Assembly: GCF_000974985.2 (NCBI RefSeq)
Contig: NZ_LAVA02000119.1
Location: 42,455 to 106,454 of the forward strand
Origin: Streptomyces mangrovisoli
GTDB lineage: Bacteria > Actinomycetota > Actinomycetes > Streptomycetales > Streptomycetaceae
Reading direction: 5' to 3'
Length of the DNA: 64,000 nt
Positions 23,490 to 31,689 of this stretch are shown here, piece after piece; the stretch's first letter is position 1; each line of letters begins with the position of its first letter. Both the position numbers and the translations under genes were made by a program. The notes beneath the pieces were generated by a model, which did no database searches, was not told the DNA's origin, and saw only the letters and a program-made list of their open reading frames with translations.

Positions 23490-24767
23490 GTGACCGACCA
23501 GCCCGCCCTTCCCGATGCCGCGCCCGAGCTCTTCACCTGGGAGTTCGCCTCCGATCCGTATCCGGCCTACGCGTGGTTGCGGGAGCACGCGCCCGTGCAC
23601 CGCACCACCCTGCCCAGCGGGGTGGAGGCCTGGCTGGTCACGCGGTACGCCGACGCGCGTCAGGCGCTGGCGGACGTCCGGCTCTCCAAGAACCCCGCGC
23701 ACCACGACGGGCCGGCGCACGCCAGGGGCAGGACCGGGATCCCGGGCGAGCGCAAGGCGGAGCTGATGACGCATCTGCTGAACATCGACCCGCCGGACCA
23801 CACCCGGCTGCGCCGACTGGTCAGCAAGGCGTTCACACCGCGCCGGGTGGCCGAGTTCGCGCCGCGGGTGCAGGAGTTGACGGACCGGCTGATCGACGAC
23901 TTCGCACAGCGGGGGAGCGCCGACCTCATCCACGAGTTCGCCTTCCCGCTGCCCATCTACGCCATCTGCGACCTGCTCGGCGTCCCCCGCGAGGACCAGG
24001 ACGACTTCCGGGACTGGGCGGGGATGATGATCCGCCACGGGGGCGGGCCCCGGGGCGGGGTCGCGCGGTCGGTGAAGAAGATGCGCGGCTATCTCGCGGA
24101 GCTCATCCACCGCAAGCGCGAGGCGCTGCCCGCCGAGCCGCTGCCCGGCGAGGACCTGCTGTCGGGTCTCATCAGGGCCTCGGACCACGGCGAGCACCTC
24201 ACGGAGAACGAGGCCGCGGCGATGGCCTTCATCCTGTTGTTCGCCGGGTTCGAGACCACCGTCAACCTCATCGGCAACGGCACCTACGCGCTGCTCACCC
24301 ACCCGATCCAGCGCGAGCGGCTGAAGGCGTCGCTGGACCGCGGCGAACACGCCCTGCTGGAGACCGGGGTGGAGGAACTGCTGCGCTACGACGGCCCGGT
24401 GGAGCTGGCGACCTGGCGGTTCGCCACCCGGCCGCTGACCATCGGGGGGCAGGACATCGCGCCCGGCGACCCGGTGCTCGTCGTGCTGGCCGCCGCGGAC
24501 CGGGACCCGCAGCGGTTCGCCGATCCGGACGTGCTGGACCTCTCCCGCCGTGACAATCAGCACCTCGGCTACGGTCACGGCATTCATTACTGCCTCGGTG
24601 CCCCGCTCGCCCGGCTGGAGGGCCAGACCGCGCTGGCCACGCTGCTCACCCGCCTCCCCGACCTGGAACTCGCGGTGGTTCCGGGCGATTTGCGGTGGCG
24701 TGGGGGGCTCATCATGCGAGGTTTGCGCACCTTGCCCGTGAAGTTCACGCCCGCCACGGGAAGATGA
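23490..24767 (+). CDS. cytochrome P450, CYP107 type
   Basis: A 425-residue soluble class I P450. Heme-binding region LGYGHGIHYCLGAPLAR with axial Cys368; the first residue of the loop is Leu rather than Phe. I-helix AGFETT carries the oxygen-activation Thr pair, and the K-helix ExxR is EELLR. It needs a ferredoxin and reductase, neither of which is adjacent. From memory, the syntenic S. coelicolor gene is CYP107U1, linked to sporulation and antibiotic production; identity with that subfamily was not checked. GTG start; spacing from the upstream repeats is short. Confidence 0.9.
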   Translation: MTDQPALPDAAPELFTWEFASDPYPAYAWLREHAPVHRTTLPSGVEAWLVTRYADARQALADVRLSKNPAHHDGPAHARGRTGIPGERKAELMTHLLNIDPPDHTRLRRLVSKAFTPRRVAEFAPRVQELTDRLIDDFAQRGSADLIHEFAFPLPIYAICDLLGVPREDQDDFRDWAGMMIRHGGGPRGGVARSVKKMRGYLAELIHRKREALPAEPLPGEDLLSGLIRASDHGEHLTENEAAAMAFILLFAGFETTVNLIGNGTYALLTHPIQRERLKASLDRGEHALLETGVEELLRYDGPVELATWRFATRPLTIGGQDIAPGDPVLVVLAAADRDPQRFADPDVLDLSRRDNQHLGYGHGIHYCLGAPLARLEGQTALATLLTRLPDLELAVVPGDLRWRGGLIMRGLRTLPVKFTPATGR

Positions 24768-24919
24768 CAGCTCTTCACGTCCTGTGACCTTCACGTGATC
24801 TGTGCGGCATTAACTTGTGACAAGTGATCGTCTGACGCTAACTTCACTCGTCAACGCGGCTCCGCGATGCACCACGGCGGCCGCCGCGTGGTCAGTGCTG
24901 TCTCGCGAAAGGCCCCTCC

Positions 24920-25846
24920 ATGCTCTCCGGGAACGGTCGTCACCGTCGGCCCCGCCAGGCTCCCGCACTTCTCGTCGCGGCCGGAGTCACCGGCTCCGCC
25001 CTCGCCATCCCGCTCCTCGCGGCGGCGAGCGCGAACGCGGCGGACAACACGACCTGGGACAAGGTGGCCGGCTGCGAGACCGGCGCGGCCTGGAGCGCCG
25101 ACACCGGCAACGGGCACTACGGCGGGCTCCAGCTCACGCAGAAGCAGTGGGAGGCGAACGGCGGCCTCGACTACGCCTCCAGCCCCGACCAGGCCAGCCG
25201 CTCCCAGCAGATAGCCGTGGCCGAGAAGGTCCTCGAGGACGAGGGCGCCGACTCCTGGGGCACCTGCGGGGTGCTCTACGACCTCGGCAAGAATGACGGC
25301 TCGGCTCAGATCGACACCGGTGTCGCGGGTGACGGCTCGTCCTCCTCCGACTCGGATTCGACTTCGTCGGACGCGTCCGGTTCGTCCGACTCGTCTGCTT
25401 CGCCCGACTACTCCAACTCCCTCGGCCTGGAGGACTCGTCCAGCGGCACGGCCTCGTCGTCGGACACCGCGACGAGCGACCCCTCCGCGTCGCCGTCCGC
25501 GTCGGCCTCCGCGGACGCGAAGGACAAGTCGGCCAAGTCCGGTTCGTCCGACTCGTCCACCGATGTCAGCTCCCCGGCCGCGACGAGCTCGGCCAGTGAC
25601 AACTCCGACAATTCCTGGCAGACCGGCGGTTCTTCGGCGCTGGTCGACACCGGCTCGCTCGGCTCCGGCAAGCACCGCGGCGGCAGCGCCGACGAGGACT
25701 CCGCCGCCGACACCGCGAGCGCCTCCGGCGGCAAGCACGCGGCCAAGGGCGACACGGACTCGAAGGAGAGCGCGGACGACGCCGACGCCGCCCTCACGGC
25801 GGACTCCCTCGCGGCCATCGTCGACTCCCTTGACTCCCTTGGCTGA
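24920..25846 (+). CDS. resuscitation-promoting factor with Ser/Asp-rich tail (RpfC-like)
   Basis: A 308-residue secreted muralytic enzyme. Signal peptide about residues 1-41 (ends SANA). The Rpf transglycosylase-like domain spans about 42-115, with the catalytic Glu in GCETGAAWSADTGNGHYGG and two disulfide Cys (GCET and GTCG). The rest (about 125-308) is low-complexity Ser/Asp/Ala with no LysM or LysM-like fold, unlike the next gene. Rpf enzymes cleave peptidoglycan to promote spore germination and growth. The order Rpf-without-LysM then Rpf-LysM matches S. coelicolor rpfC-rpfA as I recall it. The start follows AAAGG. No riboswitch is seen upstream. Confidence 0.88.
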   Translation: MLSGNGRHRRPRQAPALLVAAGVTGSALAIPLLAAASANAADNTTWDKVAGCETGAAWSADTGNGHYGGLQLTQKQWEANGGLDYASSPDQASRSQQIAVAEKVLEDEGADSWGTCGVLYDLGKNDGSAQIDTGVAGDGSSSSDSDSTSSDASGSSDSSASPDYSNSLGLEDSSSGTASSSDTATSDPSASPSASASADAKDKSAKSGSSDSSTDVSSPAATSSASDNSDNSWQTGGSSALVDTGSLGSGKHRGGSADEDSAADTASASGGKHAAKGDTDSKESADDADAALTADSLAAIVDSLDSLG

Positions 25847-26029
25847 TGGCGCGCCCCACGCGCCACGGGCGGGGGCTCCCCGGCGCTGACCGCGACGGCG
25901 TCCTGGCCGGTCAGACCCTGTGACTCGGTGCCTAAACGGGCCAAACCGAACGGGAGTTGACGCCCCGTTTCGAGTGCAATGTCCGTTTTGGTGAAAGTGT
26001 GGGATGAGTCTCAGAAGCCCTGATCGTCT

Positions 26030-26059
26030 TTGAAATTCCTTGGAGCGCGTGTCTACGGT
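26030..26059 (+). promoter_or_regulatory. promoter driving the riboswitch-rpfA transcript
   Basis: TTGAAA (26030-26035) and TACGGT (26054-26059) are separated by 18 bases and lie immediately before the riboswitch aptamer, so transcription would begin near 26066. Confidence 0.6.
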
Positions 26060-26074
26060 CATGACCGCTCGGCA

Positions 26075-26293
26075 ACCCGAGCCCCGGTGCCGCAACGCCG
26101 AATCCTGCCAGCGGCCGTCCGGGAACAGTCGTCGCGTCAAGCGCCGTAGGCAGGAGCGGGGGACCCAAGGTAAGCGCCGGTTCCCAGCAGTTGGGGCTGC
26201 TGGATCCGGCTTGGGGTGAAGCCACGCCTTCCGTGCGGAAGGGGTGGCCGGGCAACTCAACCGGCCCGAACCCGACAGCTCACCTCGCAGGCG
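26075..26293 (+). ncRNA. ydaO/yuaA-type c-di-AMP riboswitch
   Basis: Conserved blocks of the ydaO class occur in order: CGCCGAATCC (26096-26105), GGCAGGAGCGGGGGACCCA (26149-26167), TTGGGGTGAA (26211-26220) and GACAGCTCACCTCGCAGGCG (26274-26293). This class binds cyclic di-AMP and in actinobacteria usually controls cell-wall hydrolase genes. Here CTCACC (26279-26284), inside the last conserved block, can pair with GGTGAG (26296-26301), which overlaps the rpfA ribosome site. That suggests ligand-dependent control of translation in addition to any termination. Confidence 0.93.
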
Positions 26294-26312
26294 TCGGTGA
26301 GGGGATCCATCC

Positions 26313-27017
26313 ATGCTGTTCTCCAGCAAGGGCAAGCACCGTCGTCCGTCCAAGGCCACCCGCGCCGTCGCCATCGCCGGTGTCACCGGCGCCGCGATCG
26401 CCGCGCCGCTGATCGCCTCGGGCACCGCCTCCGCCGCGACCGCCTCCGAGTGGGACGCCGTCGCGCAGTGCGAGTCCGGCGGCAACTGGGCCATCAACAC
26501 CGGCAACGGTTACTACGGCGGCCTCCAGTTCTCCGCCTCCACGTGGGCCGCGTACGGCGGCACGCAGTACGCCTCGCAGGCCAACCTGGCCACCAAGGCG
26601 CAGCAGATAGCCGTCGCCGAGAAGGTCCTCGCCTCCCAGGGCAAGGGTGCCTGGCCGGTCTGCGGCACGGGCCTGTCCAGCACGCCGTACAACGGCGCCG
26701 CCGCCTCCTCGAGCAGCAGCTCCTCCAGCTCCAGCAGCTCCTCCGCCGGCAGCAGCTCCTCCGCGAGCCGCTCGACCGAGAAGCAGGCCGCCTCCCGGTC
26801 CGCCGCGCGCCCGGTGCAGAAGACCGTCACCACCCCGACCGGCAAGAAGGTCGAGAAGGGCGACGGCGAGTACAAGGTCGTCAAGGGCGACACCCTCAGC
26901 TCCATCGCCGAGAAGCACAAGGTCAAGGGCGGCTGGGCGAAGCTGTTCAAGCTGAACAAGGGCGTCGTCGAGGACGCGAACCTGATCTACCCTGGTCAGC
27001 AGCTGCACCTGAAGTGA
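26313..27017 (+). CDS. rpfA: resuscitation-promoting factor RpfA, Rpf plus LysM
   Basis: A 234-residue secreted peptidoglycan lytic enzyme. Signal peptide about residues 1-42; Rpf domain about 43-120 with catalytic Glu in CESGGNWAINTGNGYYGG; a Ser-rich linker (about 125-155); basic segment; and a C-terminal LysM (about 185-234, GEYKVVKGDTLSSIAEKH to YPGQQLHLK) that binds wall glycan. It hydrolyses the glycan backbone to allow germination and vegetative wall growth. ATG at 26313 follows GAGGGG. Regulated by the c-di-AMP riboswitch in its leader, as described for S. coelicolor rpfA. Confidence 0.95.
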   Translation: MLFSSKGKHRRPSKATRAVAIAGVTGAAIAAPLIASGTASAATASEWDAVAQCESGGNWAINTGNGYYGGLQFSASTWAAYGGTQYASQANLATKAQQIAVAEKVLASQGKGAWPVCGTGLSSTPYNGAAASSSSSSSSSSSSSAGSSSSASRSTEKQAASRSAARPVQKTVTTPTGKKVEKGDGEYKVVKGDTLSSIAEKHKVKGGWAKLFKLNKGVVEDANLIYPGQQLHLK

Positions 27018-27126
27018 TCGTCCCGGTCGCCGGCCACAGGTGACCGGCGCCCGAACCACAGGCCGCTCACAGCCGCATGCGTCAGGGTGGAGACCTCGCG
27101 AGGGTCTCCCCCGTCCCCCGCGGGCC

Positions 27127-27176
27127 CCCCGTCCCGGTGCGTTCTTCCCCCGTACGCACCGGGACGGGGCTTTTTT
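27127..27176 (+). terminator. strong intrinsic terminator after rpfA
   Basis: CCCCGTCCCGGTGCGT (27127-27142) pairs perfectly with ACGCACCGGGACGGGG (27154-27169), then CTTTTTT. It isolates rpfA from eno. Confidence 0.95.
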
Positions 27177-27233
27177 CTGCCCTCTTCATGTCCCGTTCCC
27201 GGGCTGTTGTTCCAGTCGTTGTCCACTCCGGCT

Positions 27234-27262
27234 TTGTTCCGTGGCGAAACAATAGGTACGGT
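27234..27262 (+). promoter_or_regulatory. eno: probable eno promoter
   Basis: TTGTTC (27234-27239) and TACGGT (27257-27262) with 17-base spacing lie about 140 bases before the eno start, the best vegetative-type promoter in this gap. Confidence 0.5.
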
Positions 27263-27400
27263 CAGACCTTGTCCGCGGTCCGGTCGGTCGGCTGGCCGAT
27301 GGCCCGGGGACCGTTAGGCTCTAGTCGCAAGGCTCAGCACGGGCCGACCCGGCCCGCGTGCCCCGCACAACCAGCGTCACATCCCATGAAGGAGATGCTC

Positions 27401-28681
27401 GTGCCGTCCATCGACGTCGTCGTAGCCCGGGAAATCCTGGACTCCCGAGGCAATCCCACGGTCGAGGTCGAGGTCGGCCTCGACGACGGCAGCACGGGTC
27501 GTGCCGCCGTTCCGTCCGGCGCCTCCACCGGCGCCTTCGAGGCCATCGAGCTCCGTGACGGCGACCCGAACCGCTACCTCGGCAAGGGTGTCGAGAAGGC
27601 CGTCCTCGCCGTCATCGAGCAGATCGGCCCGGAGCTGGTCGGCTACGACGCCACCGAGCAGCGCCTGATCGACCAGGCGATGTTCGACCTGGACGCCACC
27701 GACAACAAGGGCTCCCTCGGCGCGAACGCCATCCTCGGCGTCTCCCTGGCCGTGGCCCACGCCGCCTCCGAGGCCAGCGACCTCCCGCTCTTCCGCTACC
27801 TGGGCGGCCCGAACGCGCACCTGCTTCCGGTGCCGATGATGAACATCCTGAACGGCGGCTCGCACGCCGACTCCAACGTGGACATCCAGGAGTTCATGAT
27901 CGCCCCGATCGGCGCGGAGTCCTTCTCCGAGGCGCTGCGCTGGGGCACCGAGGTCTACCACACCCTCAAGAAGGTGCTGAAGACCAAGGGCCTGTCCACC
28001 GGTCTCGGCGACGAGGGCGGCTTCGCCCCGAACCTCGGCTCCAACCGTGACGCCCTCGACCTCATCCTCGAGGCCATCAAGCAGGCCGGGTACGTGCCCG
28101 GCGAGCAGGTCGCCCTCGCCCTCGACGTCGCCGCCTCCGAGTTCTACAAGGACGGCAAGTACCTCTTCGAGGGCAAGGAGCGCTCCGCCGCCGAGATGAC
28201 GGAGTACTACGAGGAGCTCGTGGCGGCCTACCCGCTCGTCTCCATCGAGGACCCGCTGTTCGAGGACGACTGGGCCGGCTGGAAGGTCATCACCGACCGC
28301 CTCGGCGACAAGGTCCAGCTCGTCGGCGACGACCTGTTCGTCACCAACCCCGAGCGCCTCGCCCGCGGCATCGAGGAGGGCAGCGCCAACGCCCTGCTCG
28401 TGAAGGTGAACCAGATCGGTTCGCTCACCGAGACCCTCGACGCCGTCGAGCTGGCCCAGCGCAGCGGCTACAAGTGCATGATGTCGCACCGCTCCGGCGA
28501 GACCGAGGACGTCACCATCGCCGACCTCGCCGTCGCCACCAACTGCGGCCAGATCAAGACCGGCGCCCCGGCCCGCTCCGAGCGCGTCGCCAAGTACAAC
28601 CAGCTGCTGCGCATCGAGGAGATCCTCGACGACGCCGCGGTGTACGCGGGCCGTTCGGCCTTCCCGCGCTTCAAGGGCTGA
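27401..28681 (+). CDS. eno: enolase
   Basis: A 426-residue phosphopyruvate hydratase, converting 2-phosphoglycerate to phosphoenolpyruvate in glycolysis. Metal and catalytic regions are intact: SGASTGAFEA near residue 40, GGSHADSNVDIQEFM, the GDEGGFAPN loop, SIEDPLFEDDW, LVGDDLFVT, the catalytic Lys in LLVKVNQIGSLTET and SHRSGETEDVTIADL. The GTG at 27401 has GAAGGAG 6 nt upstream; the ATG at 27386 in the same frame overlaps that ribosome site and is rejected. Usual length; first of the eno-divIC-DUF501-ppx run. Confidence 0.97.
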   Translation: MPSIDVVVAREILDSRGNPTVEVEVGLDDGSTGRAAVPSGASTGAFEAIELRDGDPNRYLGKGVEKAVLAVIEQIGPELVGYDATEQRLIDQAMFDLDATDNKGSLGANAILGVSLAVAHAASEASDLPLFRYLGGPNAHLLPVPMMNILNGGSHADSNVDIQEFMIAPIGAESFSEALRWGTEVYHTLKKVLKTKGLSTGLGDEGGFAPNLGSNRDALDLILEAIKQAGYVPGEQVALALDVAASEFYKDGKYLFEGKERSAAEMTEYYEELVAAYPLVSIEDPLFEDDWAGWKVITDRLGDKVQLVGDDLFVTNPERLARGIEEGSANALLVKVNQIGSLTETLDAVELAQRSGYKCMMSHRSGETEDVTIADLAVATNCGQIKTGAPARSERVAKYNQLLRIEEILDDAAVYAGRSAFPRFKG

Positions 28682-28712
28682 CCCGGTAAGGGGCAACCCT
28701 CCGCCAGTCGTA

Positions 28713-28757
28713 CGTACGTCCCCGGACCCGGTCCCGTACCGTGTCCGGGGACGTACG
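28713..28757 (+). terminator. perfect 15-bp hairpin between eno and the DivIC-like gene
   Basis: CGTACGTCCCCGGAC (28713-28727) pairs with GTCCGGGGACGTACG (28743-28757) around a 15-nt loop, with no T-run. It may stop or attenuate transcription from eno, or stabilise the eno 3' end, only 25 bases before the next start codon. Confidence 0.6.
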
Positions 28758-28782
28758 CGCGTTGAGACGGGAGGCGGGGACC

Positions 28783-29259
28783 ATGGCCGTGAAGAACCGG
28801 GACCGGTTCTCCACCGCGACCAGGCTGAAACTGCTCGGCGAGCAGACCGCGGCCCGCGTCTACCGCTCCCAGACCCGGCGTCAGGCCCGCCGCTCCCGGC
28901 TCACCGGCCGGGCGGCGCTGCTGGCCCTCGTGGTCTGCTCCCTCGTGGTCGCGCTCGCGTACCCCATAAGGCAGTACGTCTCCCAGCGCGCCGAGATCGC
29001 CGATCTACAGCGCCAGCGGCAGCAGGAGCGGGAGCGCGTCGAGCAGCTGCGCGACCTCAAGGCGCGGTGGCAGGACGACGCGTACGCCGAACAGCAGATC
29101 CGCGAGCGGCTGCACTACGTCATGCCCGGCGAGACCGGCTACATCGTGGTCGACCCGGGTGCGGCGAAGCAGTCGCGCGCCGAGCTGGGGGCGGCCGACC
29201 GCCCCTGGTACACGAACGTCTGGGACGGCGTCGACAAGTCCGACGCCTCCGCCCAGTGA
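28783..29259 (+). CDS. divIC: FtsB/DivIC-family septum formation initiator
   Basis: A 158-residue bitopic membrane protein of the cell-division FtsB/DivIC family. A basic cytoplasmic N-terminus (about residues 1-45), one transmembrane helix (about 46-66, AALLALVVCSLVVALAYPI), an extracytoplasmic coiled coil (about 72-100, EIADLQRQRQQERERVEQL), then the conserved ERLHYVMPGETGYIV. It would join FtsL and FtsQ at the division septum; in Streptomyces it is needed for efficient sporulation septation rather than growth. ATG at 28783 with GGGAGGCGGGG upstream. The position right after eno is conserved in actinobacteria. Confidence 0.92.
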   Translation: MAVKNRDRFSTATRLKLLGEQTAARVYRSQTRRQARRSRLTGRAALLALVVCSLVVALAYPIRQYVSQRAEIADLQRQRQQERERVEQLRDLKARWQDDAYAEQQIRERLHYVMPGETGYIVVDPGAAKQSRAELGAADRPWYTNVWDGVDKSDASAQ

Positions 29260-29286
29260 TCCGACCCACCCACCGGAAAGACAGGC

Positions 29287-29811
29287 ATGGAAACGCCCCC
29301 GCCGCCCACCCCGCGCACCGAGCCCACCGAGGCGGACGTGGACGCCTTCAAGCAGCAGCTCGGGCGGCCGCCGCGCGGGCTGCGCGCCATCGCGCACCGG
29401 TGCCCCTGCGGACAGCCGGACGTCGTGGAGACGGCCCCGCGGCTGCCCGACGGCACGCCCTTCCCCACCCTCTACTACCTGACGTGCCCGAAGGCCGCCT
29501 CGGCGATCGGCACGCTGGAGGCCGAGGGCGTGATGAAGGAGATGACGGAGCGCCTGGCGAGCGACCCCGAGCTGGCCGCGGCCTACCGCGCCGCCCACGA
29601 GGACTACATCCGGCGCCGGGACGAGATCGAGGAGCTGACCGGCTTCCCCAGCGCCGGCGGTATGCCGGACCGGGTGAAGTGCCTGCACGTGCTGGTCGCG
29701 CACTCCCTGGCCGCGGGGCCCGGCGTGAACCCGCTGGGTGACGAGGCGCTCGCCCTGCTGCCCGAGTGGTGGCGCAAGGGCGCCTGCGTCACGCCCGCCG
29801 GCGGGGAGTGA
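29287..29811 (+). CDS. DUF501 protein
   Basis: A 174-residue cytosolic protein with the DUF501 core (PRGLRAIAHRCPCGQPDVVET, FPTLYYLTCPKAASAIGTLE, GMPDRVKCLHVLVAHSLAAG). Invariant Cys residues in CPCG, TCPK and KCLH suggest metal binding. The family sits between eno/divIC and ppx in nearly all actinobacteria; its function is unknown. AAAGACAGGC precedes the ATG; the gene follows divIC by 27 bases, so it is in the same operon. Confidence 0.9.
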   Translation: METPPPPTPRTEPTEADVDAFKQQLGRPPRGLRAIAHRCPCGQPDVVETAPRLPDGTPFPTLYYLTCPKAASAIGTLEAEGVMKEMTERLASDPELAAAYRAAHEDYIRRRDEIEELTGFPSAGGMPDRVKCLHVLVAHSLAAGPGVNPLGDEALALLPEWWRKGACVTPAGGE

Positions 29812-29870
29812 CCGCGGCGCGGCCCGCCGGGTGACGGACCGGGCCGCGCACCCGCACCTGCCGTGCCCGG

Positions 29871-29993
29871 AGGGCTCGTCCCTCTCGCACCCACCGTGCC
29901 GGGGGGCTCGTCTCTTGCACCCACCGTGCCGGTGATCTCGTCCCTCGCACCCACCCTGCCGTGGGGGCTCGTCCCTCGCACCCACCGTGCCCG
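29871..29993. repeat. 31-bp tandem repeat, four copies, before ppx
   Basis: CTCGTC begins copies at 29875, 29907, 29937 and 29968 (spacings 32, 30 and 31), each followed by a variant of CCTCGCACCCACCGTGCCG. The array fills part of the 377-base gap between DUF501 and ppx; no gene or spacer-like unique sequence is present. Confidence 0.85.
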
Positions 29994-30188
29994 GCTGCGG
30001 CTCGTCGCCCGGACCCGCGGCCCGCGCCCCGGAGTCGCCGCGGGCGCGGTGTCCGGCGGGCGGTTCGGCCCCCGGCCCCCGGCCGGACATCGCACCCGTC
30101 GCGTGCGCCCTGCCCGGCGGGCCGTTCATCCCCTCGTCCCGGCCGGCCCGTCCAGGGCCGCGGGGACGGCCGATCAGAAGGACCCCGT

Positions 30189-31136
30189 ATGACTCGCGTC
30201 GCCGCCATCGACTGCGGTACCAACTCGATCCGGCTCCTCGTCGCCGACGCGGACCCCGCGACCGGTGAACTCGTCGACCTGGACCGCCGGATGACGATCG
30301 TCCGGCTCGGCCAGGGTGTCGACCGCACCGGGCGGCTCGCGCCGGAGGCGCTGGAGCGCACCTTCGCCGCCTGCCGCGAGTACGCCGCCGTCATCAAGGA
30401 GCACGGCGCCGAGCGGCTGCGCTTCGTGGCCACCTCCGCCTCCCGGGACGCCGAGAACCGCGACGAGTTCGTGCAGGGCGTCCTCGGCATCCTCGGCGTC
30501 GAACCCGAGGTCATCACCGGCGACCAGGAGGCCGAGTTCTCCTTCACCGGCGCCACCAAGGAGCTGACCGGCCGTGACGACCTGGCCCGGCCCTACCTCG
30601 TGGTGGACATCGGCGGCGGCTCGACCGAGTTCGTCGTCGGCGACGACCACGTGCGCGCCGCGCGCTCCGTGGACGTCGGCTGCGTACGGATGACGGAGCG
30701 GCACCTGGTGCGCGACGGCGTGGTGGCCGACCCGCCGGGGCCGGAGCTGGTGGCCGCCATGCGGGCCGACATCGAGGCCGCCCTCGACGTGGCCGCCGAG
30801 ACCGTGCCCCTGACGGAGGCGCGCACGCTGGTCGGGCTCGCGGGTTCGGTCACCACCGTGTCGGCGATCGCGCAGGAGCTTCCCGAGTACGACTCCGCCC
30901 GCATCCACCACTCCCGGGTCTCCCGCGGCCGGGTCCGGGCGATCACCGAGGGGCTGCTGCGCTCCACCCACGCCGAGCGGGCCGCGATCCCCTCCATGCA
31001 CCCGGGACGGGTCGACGTCATCGGCGCGGGCGCCCTGGTGCTGCTCGCGATCATGGAGCGGGTCGGCGCCACGGAGGTCGTGGTGAGCGAGCACGACATC
31101 CTCGACGGCATCGCGTGGTCGGTCGCGCGGGCGTGA
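30189..31136 (+). CDS. ppx: Ppx/GppA exopolyphosphatase family protein
   Basis: A 315-residue member of the ASKHA-fold Ppx/GppA phosphatases, which release phosphate from polyphosphate or convert pppGpp to ppGpp. Motifs: phosphate-1 AAIDCGTNSIRLLVAD, RFVATSASRDAENRDEF, catalytic Glu region TGDQEAEFSF, and phosphate-2 VVDIGGGSTEFVVG. It is the short actinobacterial form without the C-terminal HD-like domain. ATG at 30189 follows AGAAGGACC; an in-frame extension back to 29961 runs through the tandem repeats and is not coding. Last gene of the eno-divIC-DUF501-ppx run. Confidence 0.93.
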   Translation: MTRVAAIDCGTNSIRLLVADADPATGELVDLDRRMTIVRLGQGVDRTGRLAPEALERTFAACREYAAVIKEHGAERLRFVATSASRDAENRDEFVQGVLGILGVEPEVITGDQEAEFSFTGATKELTGRDDLARPYLVVDIGGGSTEFVVGDDHVRAARSVDVGCVRMTERHLVRDGVVADPPGPELVAAMRADIEAALDVAAETVPLTEARTLVGLAGSVTTVSAIAQELPEYDSARIHHSRVSRGRVRAITEGLLRSTHAERAAIPSMHPGRVDVIGAGALVLLAIMERVGATEVVVSEHDILDGIAWSVARA

Positions 31137-31689
31137 CGGCGGGCGCCCGCGAGGGCGCCGACGCGGCGTCAGGAGCCGTGGCGGGAAGCGAGAAGCACAG
31201 ACCCGGGGGTTCCGCACGGTGACGTGCCTCTCGGCGGCTTCCGTGGACCCTGAAGCTACCGGCGGGTAGCCTCGGTATGAGCAGGCCGGGCGACGTATGA
31301 GCGGCTCCCGGGCCGCTCCGGGGACCCTTCTCGGGCGCCCCGCCGGAAACCTTCGTGAAGTTCTTCACAAGGATTTCGGGGCCGGTGGGCGGCCGCGAGG
31401 GGCCTGTTGGCCCTTCCCGGGGCCCAACAGGCGTATGAACGTGTTCAGAAGGGGCGAGCGGGTGGTTTCGGAGCCGGCTCCGGAAGGGGGCGCCGGGGGG
31501 TGCTCGCAGGGCCCTCGAAACCCCGGAGAGGCAGCTCACGCGGCATTGACAACGGGTCGACGGGTACTCAGGTTCCCGTCCGTGACCATGATCTGAGTCA
31601 CGAGGGCCGCGGATACTAACACAGGGCCTCCAAGAGCTTGTGAAGGGGCGCACGAGCGACCCTCCAGAGGCGGGTGGATACTCGATGGC
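31137..31689. other. 553-base regulatory gap upstream of ndh
   Basis: No gene is seen. Besides the Rex-type site (31353-31370) it holds an imperfect hairpin with arms GCCTGTTGG (31402-31410) and CCAACAGGC (31424-31432), a consensus-like TTGACA near 31546, and an inverted repeat CGTGAC (31581-31586) / GTCACG (31597-31602). The length and structure imply a long ndh leader or several promoters. Confidence 0.5.
31353..31370. promoter_or_regulatory. candidate Rex operator upstream of ndh
   Basis: TCGTGAA-GTTC-TTCACAA matches 13 of 14 arm positions of the Rex operator TTGTGAA-N4-TTCACAA. Rex senses the NADH/NAD+ ratio and controls respiratory genes in Streptomyces, so a site ahead of an NADH dehydrogenase gene makes functional sense. 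The central four bases differ from the CGCG of the best sites. Confidence 0.5.

Noticed and set aside
24768..24919. A second c-di-AMP riboswitch before the first rpf gene
   Set aside because: None of the ydaO sequence blocks is present there; only short TTCACGT repeats are seen.
29961..30188. In-frame N-terminal extension of ppx
   Set aside because: It runs through tandem repeats, lacks a ribosome site, and the family begins at the chosen ATG after AAGGACC.
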